Positions 7,313 to 16,627 of a stretch of 64,000 nucleotides of DNA are shown here, in pieces. The notes below the pieces were generated by a model that was not told the origin of the DNA, did not search any database, and was given only the letters and a program-made list of their open reading frames with translations. Source of the stretch: AP-15 sp963701815 (GTDB lineage: Bacteria; Pseudomonadota; Alphaproteobacteria; ATCC43930; CGMCC-115725); contig CAVPBN010000037.1 of NCBI GenBank assembly GCA_963701815.1, positions 1-64,000 on the forward strand, given 5' to 3'. Position numbers and translations under genes: made by a program. Within the stretch, counting starts at the first letter, position 1; every line of letters begins with the position of its first letter.

Positions 7313-8857
7313 ATGCGGCCCCCGCACCTTGCCCAACAAATGGGCATCTCGCCGGCCAAAACAGGGCTGCGCAGCATCACCGCGCGGCAATGGTTGATCC
7401 TGCTGGCGGTGCAGCTGTCGAGCCTGCTGTTCGGAATGACCATCACTCTGGCCAACGTGGTCTTGCCCCAGATCCGGGGCGCGCTTTCGGCCACCCAAGA
7501 CGAGATCGCCTGGGTCATCACGCTCAACCTGGTCGCGACTGCCGTCGCGACGCCGACGACCGGATGGCTGGCGAGCCGGCTCGGCTGGCGCGGCGTCATG
7601 TTCGGCGGGGTCGGCGGGTTCACCTTCTTCTCGCTCTTGTGCGGGCTCGCAAACAGCCTCGAAACGCTGGTGCTCTACCGCGTCGGCCAGGGGTTGTGCG
7701 GCGCGGTGATCATGCCGATGGGTCAGGCCATCGTGCTGGCCACCTTTCGCCGCGAACTGCACGCCGCGGTCATGGTGATCTGGGGCTTCGGCAGCGTGGT
7801 CGGCCCGGTCGTCGGCCCGGTGCTCGGGAGCATGATCGCCGAGACCTATGGCTGGCGAGCGGTGTTTTTTATGATCGTGCCGCCGGGCCTCATCGCGATG
7901 GGCTTCGTCTGGTTCTCGCTGGCGGGCGACACCGCCCACACCCGAGCCCGGCTCGACTGGACGGGCTTCCTGGCGCTGTCTATTGCGATGACCGGCCTGC
8001 AGCTGGTGATCGATCGCGGCCAGCGGTTGGACTGGTTCGAATCGCCGGAAATCGTCGCCTATGCGGCGGTCGGCGGCTGCGCCTTCTGGATTTTCGCGGT
8101 GCACAGCCTGGCCTCGCCCGCGCCGTTTCTCGATCCGCGGCTGCTGCTCAACCGCAACTTCGCGATCGGCCTGTTGATCGCCTTCTTCATGGGCATGCTG
8201 GCCTATACCAGCCTCGTGCTGTTTCCGGCCCTGTTGCATGATTTGCGAGGCTATCCCGACGGCACGATCGGCGAATTGCTGGCGGCGCGCGGTGTCGGCA
8301 ACTGGGTCGCGTTTCTTGTCGTGGTGCCGATGAGCCGGCGCTTTCCGCGGCTGACGGTAGCTTTGGGGCTGACCGCGCAATCCTTTGCCGCCTGGCAGAT
8401 GGCGCAGCTGAACCTCAATCTGACAAGCTTCGACGTGTTCTGGACCAACGCGTTGCAGGGCTTCGGCTTTGGCTTGGCCTTCACGCCGATGACCGTCCTG
8501 GCCTTCGCGACCCTTCGGGTTGATCAGATAACCGAAGCCTCCGGCGTCTTCACCCTGGTGCGGAATTTCGGCTCCAGCCTGTTTATCTCCTTGTCCATAG
8601 CGCTGCTGGTGCGCTCGACCGCCGCCAACTACTCTCGCATGGTCGAGTTCATCAACCCGTTCAATACGACACTAAAGGACTTTGCGCCTGCCGCCTGGAA
8701 CATCGCGACGACCAGCGGACTGATGCGGTTGACCATCGAGATCCAGCGGCAGGCATCGATGATCGGCTATATCAATTCCTTCTATCTTCTCGCCCTGATC
8801 GCTGCGGTCGCGGTACCTCTGGTTTGGCTGATGCGCAACCGGCCGGCGGAAGCCTGA
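7313..8857 (+). CDS. MFS transporter, DHA2 (EmrB-like) family
   Basis: About 514-aa drug:H+ antiporter-2 type permease with roughly 14 hydrophobic segments. Seen: FGMTITLANVVLPQI in helix 1 (DHA2 helix-1 pattern), WVITLNLVATAVATPTTGWL, motif A-like LASRLGWRGVM, and the motif C region GSVVGPVVGPVLGSMIAE with WRAVFF. The C-terminus has the long loop and last pair of helices typical of EmrB. Start is uncertain: ATG 7313 or ATG 7340 (MGISPAK), neither with a strong SD. It stands 140 bp after the AllA-type gene in the same direction. No membrane-fusion partner is adjacent. Confidence 0.85.
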   Translation: MRPPHLAQQMGISPAKTGLRSITARQWLILLAVQLSSLLFGMTITLANVVLPQIRGALSATQDEIAWVITLNLVATAVATPTTGWLASRLGWRGVMFGGVGGFTFFSLLCGLANSLETLVLYRVGQGLCGAVIMPMGQAIVLATFRRELHAAVMVIWGFGSVVGPVVGPVLGSMIAETYGWRAVFFMIVPPGLIAMGFVWFSLAGDTAHTRARLDWTGFLALSIAMTGLQLVIDRGQRLDWFESPEIVAYAAVGGCAFWIFAVHSLASPAPFLDPRLLLNRNFAIGLLIAFFMGMLAYTSLVLFPALLHDLRGYPDGTIGELLAARGVGNWVAFLVVVPMSRRFPRLTVALGLTAQSFAAWQMAQLNLNLTSFDVFWTNALQGFGFGLAFTPMTVLAFATLRVDQITEASGVFTLVRNFGSSLFISLSIALLVRSTAANYSRMVEFINPFNTTLKDFAPAAWNIATTSGLMRLTIEIQRQASMIGYINSFYLLALIAAVAVPLVWLMRNRPAEA

Positions 8858-8878
8858 TCCTCCGCCGAGCGGCGTCCC

Positions 8879-9814
8879 TCATGCGAAGCGCGGCACTACG
8901 TCCGACGCGAACAGTTCGCGGGTCTCGATGTCGTTCCTATAGTCGCTGTTGATCAGCAGCTGCACACCGGCCTCTTGATATTGGCCGATCAGATCGATGG
9001 CCTCGGACACCGTGCCGACAAAACCCCGCAACGGCCCGCGAACGGCCAGTCGTTCGCGCTTCGCCGCCACCGCGGCATCGTCACGGCCGAGCAGCCAACT
9101 GTTGTTGTGGGTCGTTTCAATCGTATCGTAGTCGCGCTTTGCGGCGTCGCAGTGGCCTCGAAGTATCGCGAGCTTGTGCCTCACCATCTCCGGATCGCCG
9201 CCGACGTTGCAGGCATCGGCCAAACGAGCGACCGCGCGCAAGGTCAGCTGTTCGCCGCCGCCGGCGATCATGACCGGCGGGTGCGGCCTCTGCACCGGCT
9301 TCGGCTCGAGGATCGCATCCTCGACATGGAAATACCTGCCGTGGAAGGTCGTTCGCGTCTCCGTCCACATCGCGAGGATGAGCCGGACGGCCTCCTCCAT
9401 CTGCCGGATGCGTATTGCGGGGCGTGCCGGGAACTCCCAGCCGTATTGACGGTATTCGTCCTCGAGATAGCCGGCGCCGATGCCGAGGGTCAGCCGCCCC
9501 CGGCTGATCAGATCGACGCCGGCCGCGATCTTGGCCAGGTGCGCCGGGTTGCGGTAGCCGACCGACGTGGCGAGCGTGGCGAGCCGAATCCGGCTCGTCA
9601 CCGCCGCCAGCGCCGACAAGACGGTCCAGCCTTCGATAAAGGGTTCATCAGGCGCGCCGACGCCGCCGATCTGGATCAGATGGTCCATCACCGAGAACCA
9701 GACGAAGCCGTGGTGTTCGGCCCATTGCGCCTTCGCTTTGACCGCCTCGAACGCCTCTGCCGGATCTGGACCGAATACCCATGACGGGTTGTGAATACCG
9801 AACTTCATCGACAT
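8879..9814 (-). CDS. LLM-class F420-dependent oxidoreductase
   Basis: 311-aa luciferase-like monooxygenase fold (TIM barrel) protein. Seen: FVWFSVMDHLIQIGG near the N-terminus, RIRLATLATSVGYRNPAHLAKIA, then GRLTLGIGAGYLEDEYRQYGW and RIRQMEEAVRLI, which together mark the F420-dependent LLM subgroup. It lacks the features of bacterial luciferase alpha/beta pairs. Probably a reductase or dehydrogenase using F420 or FMN on an unknown substrate. It is convergent with the preceding MFS gene (gap about 20 bp) and co-directional with the next MFS gene, whose substrate it might handle. Confidence 0.85.
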   Translation of the reverse strand: MSMKFGIHNPSWVFGPDPAEAFEAVKAKAQWAEHHGFVWFSVMDHLIQIGGVGAPDEPFIEGWTVLSALAAVTSRIRLATLATSVGYRNPAHLAKIAAGVDLISRGRLTLGIGAGYLEDEYRQYGWEFPARPAIRIRQMEEAVRLILAMWTETRTTFHGRYFHVEDAILEPKPVQRPHPPVMIAGGGEQLTLRAVARLADACNVGGDPEMVRHKLAILRGHCDAAKRDYDTIETTHNNSWLLGRDDAAVAAKRERLAVRGPLRGFVGTVSEAIDLIGQYQEAGVQLLINSDYRNDIETRELFASDVVPRFA

Positions 9815-9963
9815 GACCCCCGTTCTTCTCGGCTCGCCAAACGCCGGCCGGCTGGAGCCGAGCGAGTTTGTAGGTCATGCCCATCTCGCGCGCCACCGCC
9901 GAGATCGGGCCGTATCCCGAATGCTTTTCGAGCGGCTTGCCGTTCCGGGGTCGATCCGCGCGC

Positions 9964-11358
9964 CTAGACCGCCGGCACCTTCTGCGACGAGGAGGCCGAT
10001 CCCGTCAGTTCGGCGTCGATCTGCTCGATCGAGCGGCGGCTTGTTTCGAAGCCGATGAACCAGAAGGCGAAGGCGCCCAGCACGTACCAGAAGGCGAAGT
10101 AGTTGAAGCCTGGGACAAGTGCGTCGAGCGTCGCCTGGGGCTTGACGAAGTTGGACGAGCCGGCGATCACCGCCAGCCCGGCCGGGCCGATGAACTTGCC
10201 GAGATTGCCGATCCCGTAGACAAAGCCCATGCCGCTGCCGCGCAGCCGCGCCGGCCACAATTCGCCCATATACGGGCCGACGATCGAGTAGTTGCCGCTG
10301 CCGAAAAAGCTCTGCAGCAGCAGCATGACGTAAAATATCGACACGCCGCCGATAAAGACGCTGTGCATGTAGCCGGCGAGCGACATGCACACCGCCGCGG
10401 TCAGGCAGCTGAACACCCCGGCCGGGCGCCGCCCCCACGCGTCCGAGATCCACGAGCACAGGAACCGTCCGGCGATCGCCATCAAGGCGATCCAGATGCC
10501 CAGCCCGGACGCTTCGGCCGGGGTGATCTTCAGCACCATCACCAGCAGGGTCACCGTCCACAGCCCCAGCCCGACGCCGCCCGTCTGGCTCAGGCCGGTA
10601 AGGGCGCCGGCGACGATGCTGCGCGGATACTTGAACAGCTCGAGCCAGCGCGTGTGCTCGACCACGGGCGCCGCCGTCGGCAGGGCGATGTCTTTGGGGT
10701 CGATCTGCAGTGCCCAGGCGAGCGATCGGCGCGCGTCCTCGAAGCGCCCCATGCGCATCAGCCAGTACGGCGATTCGGGGACCCAGGCGCGGATGTAGAG
10801 GGTCAGGAACGCCGGCAGCAGCCCGACGGCAAACAGGCCGCGCCAGCCGATATAGGGTGTCGCGTAGGCCGCCAGCACCGCGCCGAGCAGAGAACCCGCC
10901 GGCAGCATCGTCGTCGTCAGCCCGGTCAGCCAGCCGCGTTTGGCGGTCGGCACGAACTCCTGAATGACCGTGATGTCGACCGAATACATGCCGGTCACGC
11001 CAAAGCCGACGAAAAATCGGCAGATCACCAGGTAGATCCAGCCGTGCTCTGGGGTCAGCGCCATCGCCCCGGTGGCGATCGAGGTGTTTAAGACGGTGCC
11101 GATCATCGCCTTGCGCCGGCCGATCTTGTCGGCTGCCCAGCCCCACAGCAGCGAGCCGAACGGCGCGCTGATGCCCGAGGCCAGCAGGATCAGCCCCGAT
11201 TCGCCAAAGGTCAGGCGCCAGTCTTTGACGATGAACGCCAGCACAAAGGCAATCAGCCCAAAATCGAAGAAATCGAGCATGTCGCCGATCGTCGCGGCGC
11301 CGGCGATCAGCCATTGGTTCTTCGTCAGTTTTGTTTGTTGTTCGAGTACCTGCAGCAT
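9964..11358 (-). CDS. MFS transporter, metabolite:H+ symporter type
   Basis: About 464-aa permease with 12 hydrophobic segments. Helix 1 reads GDMLDFFDFGLIAFVLAF (the D-x-F-D pattern of AAHS/metabolite:H+ symporters), and motif A is GWAADKIGRRKAM. The central loop contains WVPESPYWLMRMGR, the PESP(R/Y)WL signature of sugar- and organic-acid porters. Start set at ATG 11358 because GGGAGGGATAGGG immediately precedes it, in preference to a TTG six codons upstream. Likely imports an aromatic or small organic acid. It lies upstream of and parallel to the LLM oxidoreductase. Confidence 0.88.
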   Translation of the reverse strand: MLQVLEQQTKLTKNQWLIAGAATIGDMLDFFDFGLIAFVLAFIVKDWRLTFGESGLILLASGISAPFGSLLWGWAADKIGRRKAMIGTVLNTSIATGAMALTPEHGWIYLVICRFFVGFGVTGMYSVDITVIQEFVPTAKRGWLTGLTTTMLPAGSLLGAVLAAYATPYIGWRGLFAVGLLPAFLTLYIRAWVPESPYWLMRMGRFEDARRSLAWALQIDPKDIALPTAAPVVEHTRWLELFKYPRSIVAGALTGLSQTGGVGLGLWTVTLLVMVLKITPAEASGLGIWIALMAIAGRFLCSWISDAWGRRPAGVFSCLTAAVCMSLAGYMHSVFIGGVSIFYVMLLLQSFFGSGNYSIVGPYMGELWPARLRGSGMGFVYGIGNLGKFIGPAGLAVIAGSSNFVKPQATLDALVPGFNYFAFWYVLGAFAFWFIGFETSRRSIEQIDAELTGSASSSQKVPAV

Positions 11359-11437
11359 CCCTATCCCTCCCTGCAAGCAACTTTGCAGCGCACGGGGTCA
11401 GCGGTTCCTTCGCTTGCACAGCTGCATGTTGCGCATC

Positions 11438-11671
11438 TTAGTTTCTGTGAACCTGGCTCGATTCCGGTTGTTCAGAAGCTGCGACGCAAGCGTTCAGATG
11501 AACGACCGGCAGCCTGATCATCAGCGCGATGAGGCAGGTGACGTACAGGACAACCAACCCGATCGCGACGGCGAACAGGAACGGATTGAGTTGGCTGGTC
11601 GCACGGTCGAGCCGACGCATCAGCTGCTTTGGCCGATGATCGTCTCGAGGCGATGTCGGCTGCATTGCCAT
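11438..11671 (-). CDS. Small single-span membrane protein (paralogue of 13056-13280)
   Basis: 77-aa protein starting MAMQPTSPRDD with AAGGA 8 bp upstream. The core MRRLDRATSQLNPFLFAVAI then continues through one hydrophobic segment ending LIALMIRLP. It is clearly homologous to the protein at 13056-13280 (RRVDLAAYRINPYLFAFAVG), with the shared pattern RR(L/V)D-x6-(L/I)NP(F/Y)LFA. Both copies lie just downstream of an MFS gene or MFS remnant on the minus strand, so it is probably an accessory subunit or small regulator of that transporter. No named family recognised. Confidence 0.65.
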   Translation of the reverse strand: MAMQPTSPRDDHRPKQLMRRLDRATSQLNPFLFAVAIGLVVLYVTCLIALMIRLPVVHLNACVAASEQPESSQVHRN

Positions 11672-11704
11672 ATTTGGATCCTTCGTATTTTCAGGCCCTT
11701 GCGT

Positions 11705-11868
11705 CGGGCCGGCTCCGGAACCGCCTCGCCGAACGCCTCCAGCTGGACGACGGTCTCCCTGCCGAACAGCACCGCGACGACGGCGCCGATCGACGCAGAC
11801 CACCGGGCCGATCGACACGACCAACGGGGTTGCGCCGAAGAAGATCGTCGGCGAGCCGACATGCGGCG
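11705..11868 (-). pseudogene. C-terminal remnant of a second MFS gene
   Basis: Two minus-strand frames together read SPTIFFGATPLVV-SIG and then SIGAVVAVLFGRETVVQLEAF-GEAVPEPA. This matches the end of the intact transporter at 13301-14707 (SPTIFFGTMIVMVVIGACIPFALGRETLGNLE...VLPELA). Only the last 55 residues or so survive, with one frameshift and no clean stop. Together with the small membrane gene behind it, this is a decayed copy of the MFS plus small-protein unit. Confidence 0.7.
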
Positions 11869-12252
11869 CTCACCCAACGCCGGGGGTCCCCCGCAGCGGG
11901 ACTTGCACCGAGGCTGAATTATGCGATGCCGCCGGTGGTGTCTTTTCTCTAGGATTATGATCGAGAGCAAAAACAGGGCATGGAGGCGAGTGTGCGGTCG
12001 CAGGTGGGATTGCTCGGCTTTTGTCGGCGCCGAAATCCCGAGTCGTGCCGTCGGGCGCGGTAGAGATCCTGTGGCAAGCGGCCTCGGTATGTTCTCTGTC
12101 GAGCTCGAGCGAACTCCGACCAAGCCCACAGCGCATCCGGGCGCGCACCCCGGACGCTCCCCAACCGCACCGGTAGGGGCGAAACCGCCAAATCTCCTTT
12201 CCTTACCGGCGAGGACCCGCCCCGGCGCCTCGCCAAATTCAAGGACGCGGAC
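11869..12252. other. Intergenic stretch before the Crp-type regulator
   Basis: I see no supported gene here. It must contain the promoter of the plus-strand Crp/Fnr-type gene; AAGGAC precedes its ATG at 12253. No clear Crp-type palindrome was found by eye. Confidence 0.4.
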
Positions 12253-13030
12253 ATGATCGAGTGGAACGCGTCCTCAGTGGGCTTGCCGTTTACTCGGAAG
12301 CTCGCGCAGCTGGTCGATCTATCACCCGAAGAAGTTACGGTTCTGCAGGACCTGCAATCAAAGACCAGAATAATTCGTCGCAACCGGGAAATCGTGACGC
12401 AAGGACGTAGATATGATGCACTTTTCGTGATGATCGACGGCACCTCGATCCGTTATCGAGTTCCTGCACGACGGCCGTCGCCAGATCCTGAACATCGCGC
12501 TCCCCGGAGATTTCGTTGGTTTTCCGGCTTGCTTTTTTGAACGCGCGCTCTACCCGATCAGTGCGTTGACCGATGTCGTTGTTGCGCCGATATCGTTTGC
12601 CGTGCTGATCGACCTCTTCGAAAGGCACCCCCATCTTGCCGCCGCTATATTTTGGTCGTTCTCCACCGAGGCCGCGATCTATTCCGAACGTCTGACCGAT
12701 ATTGGACGGCGAACGGCGTTGGAACGCGTCGCTCATTTCCTGCTTGAACTTCTGACCCGATTCCAACTCATTGGCTTGGCTGACGAGTGTTCGTTTCCGA
12801 TGCCCTTGACACAGGAACTCCTCGGCGATGCGCTCAGCCTCAGCCTCCCGCATGTCAACCGAACGCTGCGCCAGTTGCGCGAGGACGGGCTGGTCAGCAT
12901 CGAGGCGCACCAAGTATCCATAAAGGACGTAGAAGCGCTTTCGGCGTTGGGCGATTTTGAGAAATCGTACTTGAGCCGGTTCAGGATGCCCGATCCATTT
13001 GCGGGCATCGGTCGGGCGGCCTCGCTTTAA
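12253..13030 (+). CDS. Crp/Fnr-family transcriptional regulator, frame-broken
   Basis: About 258-aa cytoplasmic regulator. An N-terminal cyclic-nucleotide-binding-like beta barrel is visible (LVDLSPEEVTVLQDLQSKTR, IVTQGRRYDALFVMIDG). After an indel near 12455 the other frame continues FLHDGRRQILNIALPGDFVG, then the long dimer helix, and a C-terminal HTH with PLTQELLGDALSLSLPHVNR and LREDGLVSIE. No N-terminal Cys cluster for an Fnr-type [4Fe-4S] is present. The QELLGDALSLSLPHVNRTL helix pair is the Crp-type DNA-reading helix. It lies between the two transporter units and may control them. The single break could be an assembly indel. Confidence 0.8.
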
Positions 13031-13055
13031 CGTCTCGGTCCGCCTGACCTCAAAG

Positions 13056-13280
13056 CTACGGGCTGGTTATAAGTTGAATCGAGCCGACCGGTCTTGGCGG
13101 AGACACTTTCATCCCGATGAACAAGATCACATCCAGTATGATCAACCCAACCGCGAAGGCGAAGAGATATGGGTTGATCCGATAGGCGGCAAGATCTACA
13201 CGGCGAAGCAATCGCGCCCCGGAATGGTGAATGCTGGGAGGGAATCGCCGCCTCATGGCTTTCAACGACTTTTGCCTCAT
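13056..13280 (-). CDS. Small single-span membrane protein next to MFS gene
   Basis: 74 aa, starting MRQKSLKAMRRRFPPS, with a basic N-terminus and one transmembrane helix within YLFAFAVGLIILDVILFIGM. It begins 20 bp after the stop of the MFS gene on the same strand, so it is probably co-transcribed. It is paralogous to 11438-11671. An alternative start is ATG at 13256. Function unknown; the repeated pairing with an MFS permease suggests an accessory role. Confidence 0.65.
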   Translation of the reverse strand: MRQKSLKAMRRRFPPSIHHSGARLLRRVDLAAYRINPYLFAFAVGLIILDVILFIGMKVSPPRPVGSIQLITSP

Positions 13281-13300
13281 GGCCCGATTTGCCGCAGTCG

Positions 13301-14707
13301 TCAGGCGAGTTCGGGCAGCACCTCGGTGAAGGTTTCGAGATTGCCGAGGGTTTCCCTGCCGAGCGCGAACGGAATGCAGGCGCCGATCACGACCATGACG
13401 ATCATCGTGCCGAAGAAGATCGTCGGCGAGGCGGTATGCGACACCATAACGTAGGGCACGAGCACGCCGGCGAAGATCCGCCCGAACAATTCGCCGAAAA
13501 AGTGCCCCCGTCCGCGTAATGCAGTCGGGAACTGCTCGGACAGGTACATACGCACGGCGGGAAAGATCGACAGGGTCGTGAACCCGGTAATCAGCGCTCC
13601 GATACTGAACACGATCGTCGCGGCCGGTCCGGCCCGATGCGCCAACACCATCAGCAACAGACCGGGTATCGACAACAGGAACGCACCGGTAATCGTCCAT
13701 CGCCGGCCAATAATTTCCATGATGAAGCCGTTGAACAACTTCCCGGGAATGCTCGCCGCGAAGACCAGCGAGCTCAGTCCGAAGCTCAAGGCGACGGCGG
13801 CGCCCTGATTGACCAGCGCTTTCGGCAACAGGATCGCGATCAGGTAATAGACGGTGCCGGCGCAGATGCCGCACAGAATGCCGGTCGCGGTCCAGCGGAA
13901 CTGACCGGGGGCGAACAACTTCCAGAACGGCGGCAGCTGCTCCGGCGATCTTTCGTGTTCGCTGCCAAGGTCTCGGACCGTCATCGGCGGCACCCGGCTG
14001 CCGCATCGCCTGATGATCAGGTTTACATTGTCGACCGCGTCCTCGGTGCGGCCCCGGCGCAGCAGCCAGCGCGGGCTCTCCGGGATCAGGAAGTAGATCA
14101 GCACCGGGGCGACGAATAGGGTGACCCCGCCGGGCAACCCGACCAGCTGAAAGCCTCTCGGGTGATCGGCCAGGACGAACCCGACGAAGGGCAACAGCGT
14201 GAACGCCATAGCCAGCATGGTTTCGTAAATCGCGGCATAGGTGCGCCGGTGCTGCGCCGGCATCAGCTCGGCGGCAATCGGGAACGGCGCCGAGATCGTG
14301 AAGCCGAGGAAGAAGCCGGTGATCAGCCGCAGGATGAACAGCTGTTCGAAACTGTGCGCGAACAGGATCAAGAGGGTGCACAGAGTACTGAATACGACGC
14401 CGACCTGCATCACCGCCACGCGGCTGATACGATCGGACATCCCCGCCGCCGCAAAGCCGCCGATGACGACGAGGAAGGTGGGCCACGTGGCCAGCGCGCG
14501 AACCGCGTCGGCATCCATATGCAGCGGTCCCTTGGCGAGCACCAACAGCGAGCCGGTCAACGCCAGATCGTAGCCCTCGATAAAGCCGACAAAGCCCAGC
14601 ACCAGGATTATCACGACGTGATAGGCGCTGAACGGGATGCTGTCCAACTTGAGCCCGAGAACGTGGCTGGGAGGTATCAAAATGCCGGTGAGAGGGTTTA
14701 TCGTCAT
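13301..14707 (-). CDS. MFS transporter, AAHS-like
   Basis: 468-aa permease with 12 hydrophobic segments. Seen: VLGFVGFIEGYDLALTGSLL in helix 1 (the GYD pattern of AAHS/MHS symporters), AAGMSDRISRVAVM as motif A, and FLIPESPRWLLRRGR in the central region. Start set at ATG 14707 because GGAGGAAAACGCG precedes it. Probably takes up an aromatic or other organic acid. It is followed 20 bp later by the small membrane gene, and a decayed duplicate of the same unit lies beyond the Crp-type regulator. Confidence 0.87.
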   Translation of the reverse strand: MTINPLTGILIPPSHVLGLKLDSIPFSAYHVVIILVLGFVGFIEGYDLALTGSLLVLAKGPLHMDADAVRALATWPTFLVVIGGFAAAGMSDRISRVAVMQVGVVFSTLCTLLILFAHSFEQLFILRLITGFFLGFTISAPFPIAAELMPAQHRRTYAAIYETMLAMAFTLLPFVGFVLADHPRGFQLVGLPGGVTLFVAPVLIYFLIPESPRWLLRRGRTEDAVDNVNLIIRRCGSRVPPMTVRDLGSEHERSPEQLPPFWKLFAPGQFRWTATGILCGICAGTVYYLIAILLPKALVNQGAAVALSFGLSSLVFAASIPGKLFNGFIMEIIGRRWTITGAFLLSIPGLLLMVLAHRAGPAATIVFSIGALITGFTTLSIFPAVRMYLSEQFPTALRGRGHFFGELFGRIFAGVLVPYVMVSHTASPTIFFGTMIVMVVIGACIPFALGRETLGNLETFTEVLPELA

Positions 14708-14972
14708 CGCGTTTTCCTCCGGTGGGCGACGCAACCACGCTTGTTCGGGCCACGAGCTTCGAGCCGACCGCTCTGCCGCCGCTTTTGTCCTCGCTCCCAT
14801 CAGCGCACTAAGCGTTGTCGGCCCGAGCGTCTTTAATCTGTTCATATGATCTAGGTTAAAGCGCCGCCCGGGGAGTGCCGGATAAGCCTGCGTGGGATCG
14901 GCCGCACGCCGGCTTGCCGGGCCGGACCCGGGCCAACACGATCAGCAATCAGTCAGCACCAACCGAGCGGCG

Positions 14973-16068
14973 ATGCCAGCCGAGCCGTCCCGCGACAAGC
15001 CCGATCGACGCGCAATGGCCCGGCTTGTTCGGGATCTGCCGAGCGGGAGCTTCGCCTTCGTCATGGCAACCGGCATCGTATCGATTGCCGCCGAGTTGCT
15101 CGGCTTTCGACGAAGCGCGTCGCTGCTGTTGGGGGTCAACTCGGCCGGGTTTTCAGCGCTGTGGATTTTGACATTTCTCCGACTTGTCTACTTCCCTTCG
15201 GCGGTGATCGCCGATTTCCGCGATCATCGACGGGGACCAGGCTTTCTGACGGTCGTCGCCGGGACGAATGTCCTGGGGGACCAGATCTCGCTCCTGACCC
15301 CGTATCAGAACATCGCCGTCACCCTCTGGCTTCTCGGCTGCGCATTGTGGATCGGCCTCGTCTATTGTTTCTTCGCAGCGGTGACGACCCGGGCAACAAA
15401 GCCGCCGCTCACCGCCGGATTGGACGGCACATGGCTGTTGATCGTCGTCGCCCCTCAATCATCGGCGATCCTCGGGGCCCAGATCGCCGGCGGATTTTCA
15501 TCGCCGGAGATCGTTATTTTCGCAAGCATGTCGTTGTATCTGCTGGGCGGCGCATTCTACTTGGTGATCATTACCCTTATTCTATATCGTTGGATTTTCG
15601 AGCCGATGGCGCCCGAGCAGCTGACGCCTTCTTATTGGATCAATATGGGCGCCGCGGCGATCACCACGCTCGCGGGAGCGCGGCTCGCGTCGGCGGTGGT
15701 CTCCGACCCGGTTCTGGCGGTCACCCGCGGCTGCATCATCGGCGAAACCCTGTTTTTCTGGTCGATCGCGAGCTGGTGGATACCATTACTGGCCGGCCTG
15801 ACGGTGTGGCGGCACTTGATCGGCCGTGTCCGACTGGTTTACCAATTCGATTATTGGTCGCTCGTATTTCCGCTTCGGCATGTACGCGGCGGCGACTGTG
15901 AGCTTTACGCGGGTGATCGGCGCCGAATTCTTGACTTTCGTCTCGAGTTTTTTCTTCTGGGCGGCAATCGCCGCTTGGTGCCTCACGTTTTATGGGATGA
16001 TGCGGCACCTCGTCGGGGTTGTTCCGATTTTGATCGCAGGCCAGGCTGGTCGGCAGAGAATGGAATAG
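14973..16068 (+). CDS. TDT-family transporter (TehA/Mae1-like), frame-broken
   Basis: About 365-aa membrane protein with ten hydrophobic segments, of the tellurite-resistance/dicarboxylate transporter family. Seen: GSFAFVMATGIVSIAAELLG at the N-terminus, the family's opening motif, and YWINMGAAAITTLAGARL, typical of TDT proteins. The frame breaks near 15875 (LVFPL then, in another frame, GMYAAATVSFTRVIG) and ends FYGMMRHLVG. Start is uncertain: ATG 14973 is favoured, ATG 15015 possible. Related proteins export sulfite, malate or tellurite-related anions. It is divergent from the preceding MFS gene. Confidence 0.82.
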
Positions 16069-16207
16069 ATCATCGTCCGAGGAAGTAGGGACGCCGGCGC
16101 GAATTGCCTCAATCGGGGATGCGGATGCCCGTCGCTTCCCCGATCAGCTCGACCCAGGTGCACGCTTTAGTGGTGCGGATCAGACGCTTGGTGCCGGTAC
16201 CCGACGT

Positions 16208-16284
16208 CGAGATTGCTTCGCTGCGCTCGCAATGACCCCGTAAGTGGATGTCATTGCGAGGAGCGGAGCGACGAAGCAATCTCG
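16208..16284. repeat. REP-like inverted repeat
   Basis: Left arm CGAGATTGCTTCGCTGCGCT (16208 onward) to AATGAC at 16236; right arm GTCATTGCGAGGAGCGG (16250 onward) to AAGCAATCTCG at 16284. The arms are near-complementary over about 29 bp. This is the type of dispersed palindrome found in many alphaproteobacterial intergenic regions. It sits between the TDT gene and the convergent HiPIP gene and may act as a bidirectional transcript-end structure. Confidence 0.8.
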
Positions 16285-16331
16285 ATCTTATGGTCCGCAA
16301 CGGGAACCATCTGCCCGGTTCGTACCGCTCG

Positions 16332-16622
16332 TCAGTGCGCGTGTTCTTTTGCTGCGAAGAACTGGCACCAGCCGTGCGGGGTGATTGGTCCCTGGACGAT
16401 CTTGCACGTGCTCGGCGGCTGGAAATTGAGGCAGATCTCGCAGCGCTGCTGCCCCTTGGGCTGGTCCTGATACTTGGCGTCCGGTTTCTTGATCTTGTCT
16501 TCCTCTTTGACAGGTTCTTCTGCGGTTGCCGGCGGCGTCGGGGCGACGGCAATCGCCAACCCGAGGGCCGCGCCTGCGCTTTCGAACAGCGCGCGCCTGG
16601 AGATCGATTGGGACGAGGTCAT
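16332..16622 (-). CDS. High-potential iron-sulfur protein (HiPIP)
   Basis: 96-aa exported electron carrier binding one [4Fe-4S] cluster. A Tat-type leader is visible (SRRALFESAGAALGLAI, residues 8-24). The cluster ligands are C61, C64, C73 and C86 in the order CEICLNFQPP-STC-...-HGWCQFF, the HiPIP pattern with the Trp/Phe-rich cover. Start ATG 16622 is chosen because it places the twin arginines early. It follows the DUF5602-like gene by 5 bp and the ECF sigma gene, so it is probably part of that operon. It could pass electrons in the periplasm to a nitrosative or respiratory enzyme of this block. Confidence 0.9.
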   Translation of the reverse strand: MTSSQSISRRALFESAGAALGLAIAVAPTPPATAEEPVKEEDKIKKPDAKYQDQPKGQQRCEICLNFQPPSTCKIVQGPITPHGWCQFFAAKEHAH

Positions 16623-16627
16623 GCCGA

